36,600 nt of DNA. Origin: Nephromyces sp. MM_2019. Taxonomy: Eukaryota; Apicomplexa; Aconoidasida; Nephromycida. Below, one piece after another: positions 10,972 to 21,924 of this stretch. Where the stretch lies: the NCBI GenBank assembly GCA_015657535.1, contig JADHZB010000889.1, positions 1 through 36,600 on the forward strand. Reading direction: 5' to 3'. The notes below the pieces were generated by a model that was not told the DNA's origin, did not search any database, and was given only the letters and a program-made list of their open reading frames with translations. Made by a program: the position numbers and the translations under genes. Position 1 is the stretch's first letter. Every line of letters begins with the position of its first letter.

Positions 10972-13900
10972 ATGTCTAAGAAAATACATAAGGCTATAAA
11001 TTCTGAGATACATTCTATGTTTGAATCAGCTCAATACTTCATAATTTACGGTTTACAGATCGTTTGGATCCATTTTGTACCAACGATTTCATTTGACACA
11101 TCTCGATTCGGCTCAGGTCATTTGAAAAGCAACCAGCCTGGAGGTAAAATAACTTAGTAAAATATTAGTTTTTTTCCAATGTACTTCATTACATGAGCTA
11201 AAAAATTCAATTTAAACTTCATCTTAAATTCATCTAAATTATAAAGATATTGCAAAGCTTGGACACCAGTTAAAATTATCAGATTTTGAATCAGATCAAA
11301 AAGTAAGGCTTAAACAATGCTATGAGGCTTTTCAAGCGCCAAAATTTTTTTAGCAAACTTTTCCATTACATTTACTATGATCCTTCAAATTTTTTTTCTA
11401 ATCTCAGGAAGGACGATTCCAGACAATTTTAAGCAAAAAACCAAACAACCCGAACACATATATAGAATTAGCTAGAAGCAATATCGATAATATTGAAAAC
11501 AACGTCATTGTTATTCTTGCAATTTTCTCAGCTTTCCTCTATTTATTGATAAACGTAGTTTTAAGCATCCTAGATAAAACAGCCTCTCGTTCTAGGAGCT
11601 TGGTAACCAAATTTATGCTAGATTCAGTACTAAAAGAGATTGGAATGATGCTTTGTATCATTGCTATATTCTCTTCATTATCTCGCCTTGATATAGCAAC
11701 ATATATGAACAACATGATATTCGGGAAGGTTAAGAATTATTGTGAACAGGTTCATTAATTGGGTTATAACTTTTTTCATAACCTTGCTTCTCTTTTTATC
11801 AGCAATACTCAAAAGACCCTAAGCAAGATAATGAGCCTATCTTTAGGCTTATAATGGAAAACATAAGTTTTACAATATCTTGTTTTATTGGATGGTAATC
11901 ATAAAACTACACAAAAGAAGCTGTTCCTTGACTTAGAATTATTTTATTATAGGTATGTTTTGTATGCATCCTGGATTTATTTGTTTAGTCGAAAAGTAAT
12001 AAGTTGGATAAAAGAGTCAGAATCGATAGAATTTGACATTTTAATCGATGAATTGTGTAATAATGAATTGCACAACACAAATATCCACCTTGATGGCCTA
12101 GTTTCCAAAGCAAAATTTTGGGCATATAAGTGAGTCCGTAAACAAATATAGCTAATTGAATCAACATTAATAGCGATTATAAATAACTAATAGAACTGAA
12201 TTTGTCAAAGAATCTGTAAATCAAATGAATACAGACCGTATAGAGCCAGAATGTTACTTTGGAGAATACTTGAAATCTGCTCTTATTAAAGTTACCCAAG
12301 GCTTAGTTGTTTTATCAAAATTTAACGTGACAGTAATTATTGTTGTTTTAGCCTTGTTTAGGTCCTCCAATGAACATCTCTTTAATCTTCACTATAATTA
12401 AACTTTACCAAACTCTAATGTTCAGGCCAATTCTTGGGACTAAAAAAGAAATTCTAGCATTGTGCTTATTGAGTGTTACACTTCTTATAATTCTTGCATA
12501 CAACTGGGCAATGGTAAGAAATTAAACCTCAGCAAGTTAATCTTTTTGATCTTTAAATAATTTTACAGACACGACATGTTGAAACACAATTAGGGCCTAC
12601 GCAAGTTTCGCAATACTTAATTACAAATCAGCAATATTTAAGTGATGAAAAAGAGCCTCTTTTAGATCCTTATGGCCCACCCTACAAAAGCCAAAGACAA
12701 AAGGTCATAATTAGAAGAAATTTTTGTGTATAATGATAGTTTTTATAGAATCTGTCTAATTTACTAGTTTGTTTTATTTTATTTCTTAATATGTCAATTG
12801 TATAGTCGATCTTGGTGAGAGACATAAATCAATATCAATCTTTTAAATTCTTACAATTTATTATCGTGCTACAACCTCGTTTAATCAAAATAGATAATAA
12901 TCTTTGCCTAATAACAGAAAAGGTACCCAAATTTTTTTACTAGAGCCTTGTATGGTGTTACTTATCCTAACAAACATCAACAACTTTTCCCACTCTGGGC
13001 TCGTGGCCCAGATATAATTTCCAGAACAACCCAGGTATGATTTACTTAGATAATTTGTTTTTATTTGATAACTTTAAACCTAAATGATTGCTTTTTCCGC
13101 AGGGAGCAATACTAATTCAGCTGATTATACTAGCTCTATGCTCGACTCTAGCCAATGATCAAATCCCACAAGCAACAAGTCAAATATTAAGCATCGAGGC
13201 AGTAGTTATTATTATTGTGTCTGCAATAGAGTTTACATTTCTTTCCGCCATGATACATCAATTCCTTATATGCTTTTATACTGGAATGCTCATAGATACA
13301 AATCTTCTCGCAAAAGTAATAGAATTTTTCTAGCTACAATTTAGATTTTTTTTTACTTATATCTTAACATCAATGATTTAGGTATTACAAGTAAATAAAA
13401 TTGAAAATGCTACCAGAGTCGCTAGATTGATTGATGTTCTAAAAATCAAAGTATGATAAAGAGAATTCAAACTCATTGTTAACTATTCACCCTCGAAATA
13501 TTTTGAATATAACAGACAAATCTTTTTCTATTAAGAAAAGGTGGGATCCAAAGCTGGAAGGCAATAATTAGCAATAGGTAAAATTAGATGATTTCCTTTC
13601 ATTCTTTGAATTCATTGTAGTATTCTACTAGCCAAATAAAGTCTAGTGAAACATTGAAGAAAAATTTACTAGTTTGGGCAACACTGGATGAAAAGCAGCG
13701 TGGTGAAATTAAGCGCAGGAAAGTTCTAAAATTTTTAATGTCTAAAGGTTTACACTTAAAGAATGAGGCAGAAGCAGATGTATGTCAAAAAAATTAACAT
13801 TAAAAGGTTTTAGTGCTTTCTTCAATAGATGGATTTTCACTTCATCTAGCGATTTATTAGCCATTTTCGCGCAACACTATAAATACCTATAAAGTCAATT

Positions 13901-14391
13901 TTTTCAATATACATTTGTAGGAAGTTTTGATGTCAATATATAAAAATGACCAATTAAGATTCAACAAAGAGGAATTTTTTTCTATATATGAGGTTATACA
14001 GCAATTAGAAAACGAAAAATTTCAGCCCGAGTCTTCGAAGGTATGTACACAAGTTCTAGAAACTGTAGCGATTTTAAATTCTTAGATAAAATATCAAATG
14101 ATGTATAGGAATACATAAAAAGGGACCTAAGTATTCAAGCTAGCAATAACCTATTTTCATTTGAAGACTTTAAAGCTTTATGTGACAGGGTAAGACTAGT
14201 TATAAAAAGTTATAAAAAGCCTTCAAGTATCGTTCAATCTTTTTAATCAGCTGGGACTTAATTACACACTTGTCCAATTGAAACACATGATGTACACATT
14301 GGCGGGCAACGAGACTATTGATAAGTTTTCAATCGACTATTTACTGACACAAATGGCAGCTTTTAGCAGCCTTGAAGATAAATCAACTTGA
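10972..14391 (+). CDS. Multi-pass membrane protein with EF-hand-like tail, 17 exons, about 750 aa
   Basis: Exons: 10972-11143, 11247-11302, 11408-11749, 11803-11894, 11953-12129, 12194-12308, 12352-12513, 12569-12703, 12749-12799, 12918-13034, 13103-13315, 13382-13450, 13516-13577, 13632-13779, 13921-14040, 14109-14189, 14251-14391; phases agree. About seven hydrophobic helices are visible, including residues about 108-128, 150-170 and two in exon 11. After the first strong helix comes LDSVLKEIGMMLCIIAIFSS, and a later loop has YFGEYLKSALIKVTQG before a GPP turn; both resemble landmarks of the MLO family in order and spacing, but weakly. The cytosolic tail has two helix-loop-helix stretches resembling EF hands (loops NDQLRFNKEEF and GNETIDKFSIDY) that lack a full set of calcium ligands. 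Uncertain points: an alternative first exon at 10783-10833 joining at 10981, the exon 6 end (12305 or 12308), and exon 13, which may be skipped (exon 14 would then start at 13621, also in frame). Function unknown; a channel or receptor-like membrane protein is possible. Confidence 0.65.
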
Positions 14392-15741
14392 ATATAGCTA
14401 TTTGCAGCACTATATTGCTTTATAAGGAAATAAAACTTACTCGAATGAATTTGTAAATGACTTTTATTATGTCTCTATCCTATACATATTATTACCCTTA
14501 ACTTGCATACAAAACATTTTAATCACTTTAGACGTCGTTAAAATTTGTGTATTTTTATTGAGCAACTATTTTATACAAAAATGAGCGAGGTGTAAGGGGG
14601 TGTTATCTATTAGTGTGGTTGTTTTAGGTATAAAATTCATTGAAATGGGTTATAAATATGGGCTACGTAAGCATTTTTCCAAGGGATTTACTATTTACAA
14701 CCATGAGCACAAAGCATCTTTCGACACACTGTTAAAATATTATTTTGTCGACTATGTGCTCTTCGACGCTGTCTGAAATAAATTACAACAGGCACATATT
14801 GCTATTAACAACACGCTACTTAATTAATAGATTAAACATTATTGTTGAATTCCACGCTAGCCTTGAATGATATGTAAAAATGTACTCCAGGTTGTTGTGA
14901 AAAAGAACTAAATCGTGATTATAGTGTGCCAGAAAGCTCATTTTTAAAGCTTTGTGGTGCATATACTTTCTTTTTTGCAAGTTTCACAAAATTGAATCAC
15001 AACTAAGCTTAATTGCCACTACCTTAACTAATGCCTCCTATGCGAGTTAGAGCATCCAATCACCTAATTAGAATTAAATTTCTGCGATAAACTTCACCCT
15101 CTTGTTTTTTATCACATTAATGGGTTTTATTATTTCAAAATTAAAACTATCGACATTTTGACTAATATCTAAGTATCATTGCACTTCTTTTTCTCATTTT
15201 TCCTATATTAAGTGACTAGAGTTACCACACCACATACACACAACCCACAAAGAATATACATCTTACATACCCACCAAATACAATTAATGTACCCACAACA
15301 AACATATAACAGACGCACAAAAAACCCACACCCACAATACACTCCCGGCACACCCGTAACACAATTACAACATATACGCAACGCAATTGACTTTGACTAA
15401 ATTAAAAGTTTATTTTATGAATATTATTATATTCACTTTGGATGTAAGTTCTAAATGGAGATTTTTATCGATAAAAAATAATTCACCTACCATCGCCACT
15501 CTACACTAAGAGAAATGATAGGCTAAGTCTTTAGCACTCATTATAACAAACAGGCATACGTTAAAACCATGGACCAACAGAATACCCTATTAAGGCTAAC
15601 TAAATCGGTTACTACTTTCGCACTCTAATATGACTAACACATTTAGAACACAAGGATTCCGATTATTTGATAAAACACATTAATTACTAGGCTCTACCAT
15701 CTTTCTCATTTCGAATAACACATCGATATCACAATAAATAC
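14392..15741. other. Intergenic region between tandem genes
   Basis: 1.35 kb lies between the stop of the membrane-protein gene and the start of the two-RRM gene. I see no supported exon. An open stretch at about 15212-15400 is biased to His, Thr, Pro and Gln because the DNA is ACA/CCCA-rich, so I read it as composition rather than a gene. The 3' end of one transcript and the promoter of the next must lie here. Confidence 0.6.
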
Positions 15742-18048
15742 ATGGCCAATAAAAATAATTTCTTATACTTTGGCCTCAAGATGAAACAAGAAACCAGGAG
15801 ACTTTTTATTGCTCGCCTACCTTTTGAAGCTACTGCTGAAGACCTTTCAGACTATTTCGCCCAGGTATCATACTAAATTGATTGTTTTCTAATCATCACA
15901 CCAGGTTTTTTGTATTTTCAGTTTGGAGAAATCACTGATGTATACTGTCCCAAAGATCCTAACAATACCCCCAATAACAAAGGCTTTGGATTTGTTTCCT
16001 TTCAGAATGTATTATCTAGCCAACAGGTATTAACTTTAGCATAATGCTTTAGACAATCCTTTATGTTCATTTGAAATAATACCATAGATTTGTTATAAAA
16101 AATTTGTGGAATATAATATATGAAACAATTCTAAATATCTAAATAACTTTCAATTAATCATCAGGCCATTAGTTCAGGGCCACATCTAATCAATGGTAGA
16201 GAAGTTGTTATAGACTATGCTTTGGACAGGCCTACAGAAGAACAACAAAGTATACTTCAATCTATTTAAAAATCAGTGCGCTCCCTAACACTTTTGACAT
16301 TAAAAATACCACCATAGCAGATACAATTAAACTCGTTCATATATTGTGTCATATTTCTATAGATAATGGATCACAAGACTACTTTCCAAACCTACATCTT
16401 AATAATCATAACAGACAAATCAATAACACATCTTCCGACTATATCGCACCTAACCACGATACATTCGATCATGAACACTTCTCATTTAGGCCTGGTAGAC
16501 CTAAAGGACACTACCACGACTTTAATGAGCACATAAACTCACATTTTAGTCCCTACAATGACTTTTTGAAACATAATAAAAACAGAAGTTTTACAACACC
16601 ACATAATCCATTTATTCCTGGACTAGAATATGAAGCATCAAGGGCAAATTATCCATCCACAATTAGAAATGACCACTTGTTAAACAAATCGACTCAAAAA
16701 GAAAAATTAAAATTTAGTTTTCATCTAAATAGCGTTAAGAATGATTCATTGACTGCACTGATAAATTTTTCTGACAATTTGGAAGCCAATAACAATCAGG
16801 TTTGATACATTAACAAATATTTTGAGTTTTCATCTTATCTCAATTTTTGTCTTTCCAGTATGAAATGTCTCAAGTGAACATTGCAAACTCACCCAATGAA
16901 TTATATAACAATCTTCACACAAATCAACAGATTTCTATTGATATTCACCCTAAGATCATTCAAAGCTCTGTTGAGGAATCGCTTAAATCGAAACTATTCC
17001 CTGCTTCACTAGAATTCAACATACACCTTCCCTTTGATTTATTTAATGAGCTTATATCACCTTATAATGTTGATAAACTTGTTGCTTGCCAATTCCATTT
17101 CGTCACAGGTTAAAGCAATATATTTTTATTAACTAGCTCTTTTTAGAAAGACAAATATTTTTAGAATACCCTCATCCTTGTGTTGAAGTGTAACCTGCTT
17201 ATATTCACTTTATTTTATAGATTCTACCAACATCGAAGAAAGTTCTGAGTTTTCAGAGAGCACACCATCATCATTTTCTAAGCGAAGTAAGAATTATAAA
17301 CTAAATGCAACTACAATCAACCCTATTCAGACTCACTGAATTAAGCCTTTTAAGCTTCTATAACATCAATTTCACTCTTTACAGCAAAGTTACAGCACAA
17401 TACTGCTCGAGTTAGCGATGCGTTTTATGATAACCAAGGTCATCACCAACTTAACCTCCATATACCACAATCAAGTTTTCAACCTATCCACAATATGCCA
17501 CCAACATCCTCGATGCAACCACCTCAAAGTCTTTCACGCACTACAAAGAGGCCTCCTGGAGGTAACGAGTGGATTAAGCGTGGCCATAGAATATATGTAG
17601 GGCAACTTAGTCCAAAAACAACTTCTGATGATCTCAAGCAATATTTTCAGAATTTTGGAGAAGTAGTGGATGCATATATTCCCAAAGGTTACATATTATA
17701 ATTTCTCGAACTCAGTATCATTAATTTACTTTGTAAAGTATATTATACTTTTACTTATTTAATACTTATCGATATTAGTTAGGTAATAATTCTTTGTACA
17801 TAACCGAAACATAACATTTATTTGCCCAGATTATCAAAATGGCATATCACGAGGTTTTGGTTTTGTTACCTTCTTAGAGCCACATGTTGCGGAAGATCTT
17901 ATTAGCAACGCATCAAATAGACATGACGAAATCAATGGCACAAAGGTGAATATTTTAAATTATTTCAATTTTTATCATTTTTTCAAAACAAAATTTCACT
18001 AATTAAAATATCTATCAGATAAATATATCGAAAGCAAGGCCTTCTTGA
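15742..18048 (+). CDS. RNA-binding protein with two RRM domains, 9 exons, about 504 aa
   Basis: Exons: 15742-15864, 15922-16026, 16165-16249, 16363-16799, 16859-17108, 17221-17286, 17385-17687, 17830-17945, 18019-18048. Every junction is GT-AG and in phase. RRM1 has RNP2 LFIARL (residues 21-26) and RNP1 KGFGFVSF (61-68). RRM2 has RNP2 IYVGQL (425-430) and RNP1 RGFGFVTF (464-471), with the expected DLKQYFQNFGEVVDAYI helix and strand between them. Aromatic residues at the RNA-stacking positions are present in both. The roughly 330-residue linker is Asn/His/Ser-rich and includes an ordered-looking, conservative stretch in exon 5. The protein ends straight after RRM2 with KARPS. The RRM sequences recall hnRNP A/B, Musashi/DAZAP and TDP-43 types, but RRMs so far apart, with RRM2 at the extreme C terminus, do not match those proteins. 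Probably acts in mRNA processing or translation; the target is unknown. The ATG at 15742 is chosen because it is followed directly by RRM1; an in-frame Met also lies at residue 14. Confidence 0.87.
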
Positions 18049-18364
18049 ATTCTTACTATAAGAAATAATAGAAATTTTTAAGTGTAGCTATATTTTTATA
18101 TATACAATCTAGCCCTATCTTTCTATACTTATAAGACTATTTCTATCTAATTTTTCCTACCATTTTTATCCAACCCAAGCTTATTAACTGTAATAAATTA
18201 ATTTAAAAGCTTTGAATTTGTGAAAAAGCGTTACACTTGTATCTATTCATAACTACAAAAATACTTTTGTACTTAATTTAATAGTTGCTATTCTCTGCAA
18301 GAAATTGAATTATGAAAATTGGAATATAGTAATTGTATTTTAAGTAAAATAATAAGTTATAGAA
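18049..18364. other. Short convergent intergenic region
   Basis: 316 bp of AT-rich sequence between the stop codons of the two-RRM gene and the bL9 gene, which face each other. Both 3' untranslated regions must end within or across it. No gene and no distinctive structure seen. Confidence 0.6.
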
Positions 18365-19470
18365 TCAAAGATGCCTTTTTTTTTGTTCACGTTCTGGTAA
18401 AATGAATGTTGTTTGATCAATTCGTTCTTGCTCTAGCTTTCGTTCTTCTTCCGAAGTCCTGTATTTTACATGGATATTAAGTGATTCACAAGACTATAAT
18501 AATAAATTTAGAATTTTACCTCTGTAATTCCTGACTGGAAATTATGGAGATATTTATAGGGATAATATGAGACTTTGTTTTCAAATGTAATGTAACTGAA
18601 GTTTTATAGATCCCAACATTTTCGTAATATGGTATTTCTGGGAAGTCTTTTGCTAGAAAATCCATTTCATATGTGCTAGATAATTCTTCTAAGATTTTCC
18701 ATACATTTAATGGCTCTTCCAAAACTGTCTTACTATCTGTCTTAGTAGGAAGAACAATTCTAAGATTCATCTCTGAGGGCCAAATTCCTCCTGTAGTAGA
18801 ATCAGAAGTAGCCCCAGTTAATTGAACAGATGATTTACTTTGGCTGAAAAGTTTAGAATTCGAATTGTTTTGAAAAAAAAATTTATTCAATTATATGAAT
18901 AATATGAATGTTAGGCAATGTATGTTATGCTTAATCTTGAATATAATTAATCAAGTATTTAGTAATTCTTGAAATATTCACAAGTTTAATCAAGTTTAAT
19001 CTAAATCGATCTATCTTAGGTGAAAGGTACGAGAGTAAACAAGATTTCTAAGAAAATTAAAGTTGTGGAGAGAACCTTGATTTTCTTGGTTTGGCGTAGG
19101 TATCTATGTTTTCCCAGGTGGCAGGGACTGCTAAGCCGTTTGGGAATAAATGGTTCCTGGCATAGCCTCTTTTTACTAGAGCAAGATTACCTTTGGAGCC
19201 ATATAGATGATGCGGTTTCGTGAGTATTACAGAAAGCATAGGGTCCAATACTCGAGGACGGGCCTTGCCACGTTGTATAGTCATACCTGTATGCCGAATT
19301 GCAAATTGGCGATTCTGGATCCATTGTATTGTATTATCAAGTCTATATTTGTATATATTCATATCCCTGTAGCCATGGTTATAAGTAAAGATTGAAGTTA
19401 GAGGGCTAAATCTGATTGATAGATGCTTAAATGTTGCATTTATGCAAGGCAATTCCGCAAGTAATGCCAT
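18365..19470 (-). CDS. Organellar (probably mitochondrial) large-subunit ribosomal protein bL9, 3 exons, about 270 aa
   Basis: Exons (minus strand): 19470-19076, 18843-18520, 18458-18365, all in phase. The bL9 signature is clear at residues about 80-122: VILTKPHHLYGSKGNLALVK, then RGYARNHLFPNGLAVPAT and WENI. It matches the family pattern of spaced Gly, Val, Gly-Tyr, Asn, Leu and Gly-x-Ala residues, with His107 where Phe or Tyr is usual. In bacteria this N-terminal domain binds 23S rRNA near the L1 stalk. The first 75 or so residues are rich in Arg, Lys, Thr and aromatics and poor in acids, as expected of an organelle presequence; mitochondrion seems likelier than apicoplast because no N-terminal signal peptide is visible. 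The C-terminal half keeps only vague similarity to the second bL9 domain (FGSI-like elements replaced by YYENVGIYKTSVTLHLKT) and ends in a charged EEERKLEQERIDQ helix. The second acceptor could instead be a nearer AG, giving an early stop; the chosen site leaves a longer open frame. Confidence 0.85.
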
Positions 19471-20587
19471 TGTGGCTTATGGTTTCAAGAAGATTTAACA
19501 GTGGCCTAAAAGTAATCCCAAATGCATGCATTAGGGCTGGTTTTTTCTGATTATTATTTTATAATGGTTGAGGGTAAGTTCAAGGAGTTAGTCAGATTCC
19601 TATTTAGACTCCTATAATTTTAACAGAAGCCTCATTGTTATTTATTTGGAACAGCTTTAAAGGCTTAAAACTTTGCTTGTAGTTATTTATAGTTCTAAAA
19701 TATGATAGGAGACAAGTATGGTTATCTATAATCATGAGATATTAAAGGAGCCTTGTAGCAACTTATTGTTATAGGATTAATTATATTTATAATGTAAGCT
19801 TTCTTGAACAAAACATAAAAGACTTTGCTTTCAGATTAGAAAAACATCCAAATATACCCTCAAGTATAATAAATTTCACAATTCTATTTTATCACTAGAA
19901 ATAAATGTTTACATATTATATTAAGCTTTGTAAGGTCATGAGAATTTTGTAGCTGAATTCTAAAGGCTATAATAGATAGATAAAATTTGGATTTAGTTAG
20001 GAATTTTTGCCTCTCACAACATTAACAGTGACTAATATTTCATTCTTTCATCGAGAATTTTTAGTTCATTAATTAACTATTTTAGCAGAAACTTCTTTTA
20101 AAATAATTCTAATTTCCAAAGTTTTTTTTAATAGCTATATATCGTAAGAAAACAAAATTAATGTTTTGAAAATTAAGGACGTATCGAAATCACAATGGAG
20201 GTTTTTAGTTTTTAGCTAATCTAATTTTGGCTATACTCAAGATAAGAGTTTTAAAAACAGTAAATTTGTAATTATATCCTCTGATTTTTTAATTTTTAAG
20301 CTAATTGCAATCACTAAAAGTTGTTTATGTTAAGTCAAAAATAAATATTTTTAGTTTTCCTAAATATCAATCTTTCTGAAGATATAATAAAGCTAAATAT
20401 TCATATTTTCGAAACAGGCTTGGATAGAAAAGTAAAAAATAATTTTCTGGCTTCCAAAGCACTTTAATATAGAAGAGGGAATAATTTCTCAGTGTTTGAA
20501 AGAAATCTTTAGAATTTAAATCTAAAAAGCTATTTTTGTAAAGGTTAGATATAATATAGTGACTGGATGCTTGCTAACACCCAGGAA
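19471..20587. other. Divergent intergenic region
   Basis: 1.1 kb lies between the start codons of the bL9 gene (leftward) and the EGF-like gene (rightward), so it should carry both promoters. The sequence is AT-rich with many short TTTTAA and AAGCTT-type words, but I see no open exon, no tandem array and no core motif that can be named. Confidence 0.55.
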
Positions 20588-21917
20588 ATGTTCAAGATGT
20601 ATAATATTTTAGGTAAATGAGAGCAGTACTTTATGCCATTAATGAAAGATTAACAAAAATAGAAAAATTCATAATCACAATTTGTATGGTTTGTTGTGCA
20701 AAATATGCTAAAAATACAATCAAAATTTCTTGTTGCTAGCAAATTAAAACCTCGTTCTTTTACATTTTAGGCTTTATCGTATTATTTTTGACACTTTTTC
20801 CCCAAACATTAAAATCACAAACACAAAGTTCTAAGCTTTGCTCAGAAGAATTTCCCTCAGAATCTGCTTTAAACAATTTGTGCTTAAATGGGGGTACATG
20901 CTATATAGATACTGTTTCAGCTCAACCTGATTATGTGCAAACAAGGTGTTCATGTTTGTCTACTTTTGAGTTTTATTACGCAGGGGTCGATTGCTCAATT
21001 AGTAAGCGAGAAAGTAGATGATAGCTTTCTTAGCCAAAAAAATAATTAAAAAAAAGATATTAATGGATATATTATTTGCATTCTTTTTATAGGAATCCCT
21101 TTTCGGTCTTCAGACTCCTCGTGTGAGTAAATAATACACACTCAAGTTATGATATCTATAAAAATTCAAACTCTCATGAATTGGTATAGGGGAAAATAAT
21201 TTCTTTCTTAAATATACTTAAGATTATTTCCTAGCAAAGATCACTATATATACTTGTGATTCTCCATGTTTCTTTAGCAACTGATAATACTAAGAATACT
21301 AGCTGGCTTGAAGATCTACTTGGTGCAAATTCATGGAAAAATGATCCCGGAGTTGGTAAAATTTGTCAAAACCCTCAATGCAGTTATTAATTTTTGAGTA
21401 TTAAGTAAAAGTCACAAATTTCTCGCAATTAGTGATTATAAAATTGATTTATTTAAAATCGAAAATCCATGAACAATTATAAGCATTTAAAAACTTAAGT
21501 TGTTCAATTAATTAAAAGCACTTGTTTATAATTTTAAAAGAAATCAATATAGCAATTTTTATTTTAAATCATCAAATAAATTGTTCTAATTTGTGACTTT
21601 GGAATAATTACTAAAACACTTAATTTAAATGGACATTGACGCCTAGTTAAAGATTTTCATTATGTTTTTCACTAAATTGTGACTTTTATATCGTAACCCA
21701 AAGGGATCTGTAATAAATTCCACAAGTGGTACTTTTTTTGGCATGTGTTTTGATCTCTCAATTTTTGGGTAATTGCATTTTGATTAATTATTATAAAATT
21801 GTAAAGTTAGCTAGTAGTATTCAACAGAATTGGATTCAAATCAAAAACTTTAATCGAAGCATTAATAAATTTACTTTCACTATTTCAACTTTAGTTTTAG
21901 GCTTGATGAGACTGTAA
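20588..21917 (+). CDS. Small secreted or membrane protein with one EGF-like domain, 5 exons, about 184 aa
   Basis: Exons: 20588-20612, 20771-21001, 21093-21122, 21278-21355, 21727-21917; phases agree. The 25-nt first exon gives MFKMYNILG and joins to FIVLFLTLFPQTLKSQTQ, a convincing signal peptide. Six cysteines follow at residues 32, 46, 52, 68, 70 and 83, with LCLNGGTCYI and the C-x-C pair RCSC typical of an EGF-like module. A short Ser/Asn/Asp-rich spacer leads to a strong hydrophobic segment (residues about 122-143, VLFLACVLISQFLGNCILI), then a basic stretch and a second, weaker hydrophobic end. This fits a type I membrane protein with a single ectodomain module. EGF modules are common in apicomplexan surface proteins, but I cannot assign an orthologue. 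The last acceptor (cacaag) lacks a pyrimidine tract; using the AG at 21703 instead would give a short KFHKWYFFWHVF tail with no membrane helix. Confidence 0.7.
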
Positions 21918-21924
21918 ATATAAA

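Noticed and set aside
12781..12922. Alternative short exon in the membrane-protein gene (SILVRDINQYQSFKF) with a 39-nt intron before and a 21-nt intron after
   Set aside because: The phase after it does not fit the next exon and the second intron would be implausibly short; the exon pair 12749-12799 and 12918-13034 fits better.
15212..15400. Plus-strand open frame rich in His, Thr, Pro and Gln
   Set aside because: Composition follows the ACA/CCCA-rich DNA; no start context or splice partner.
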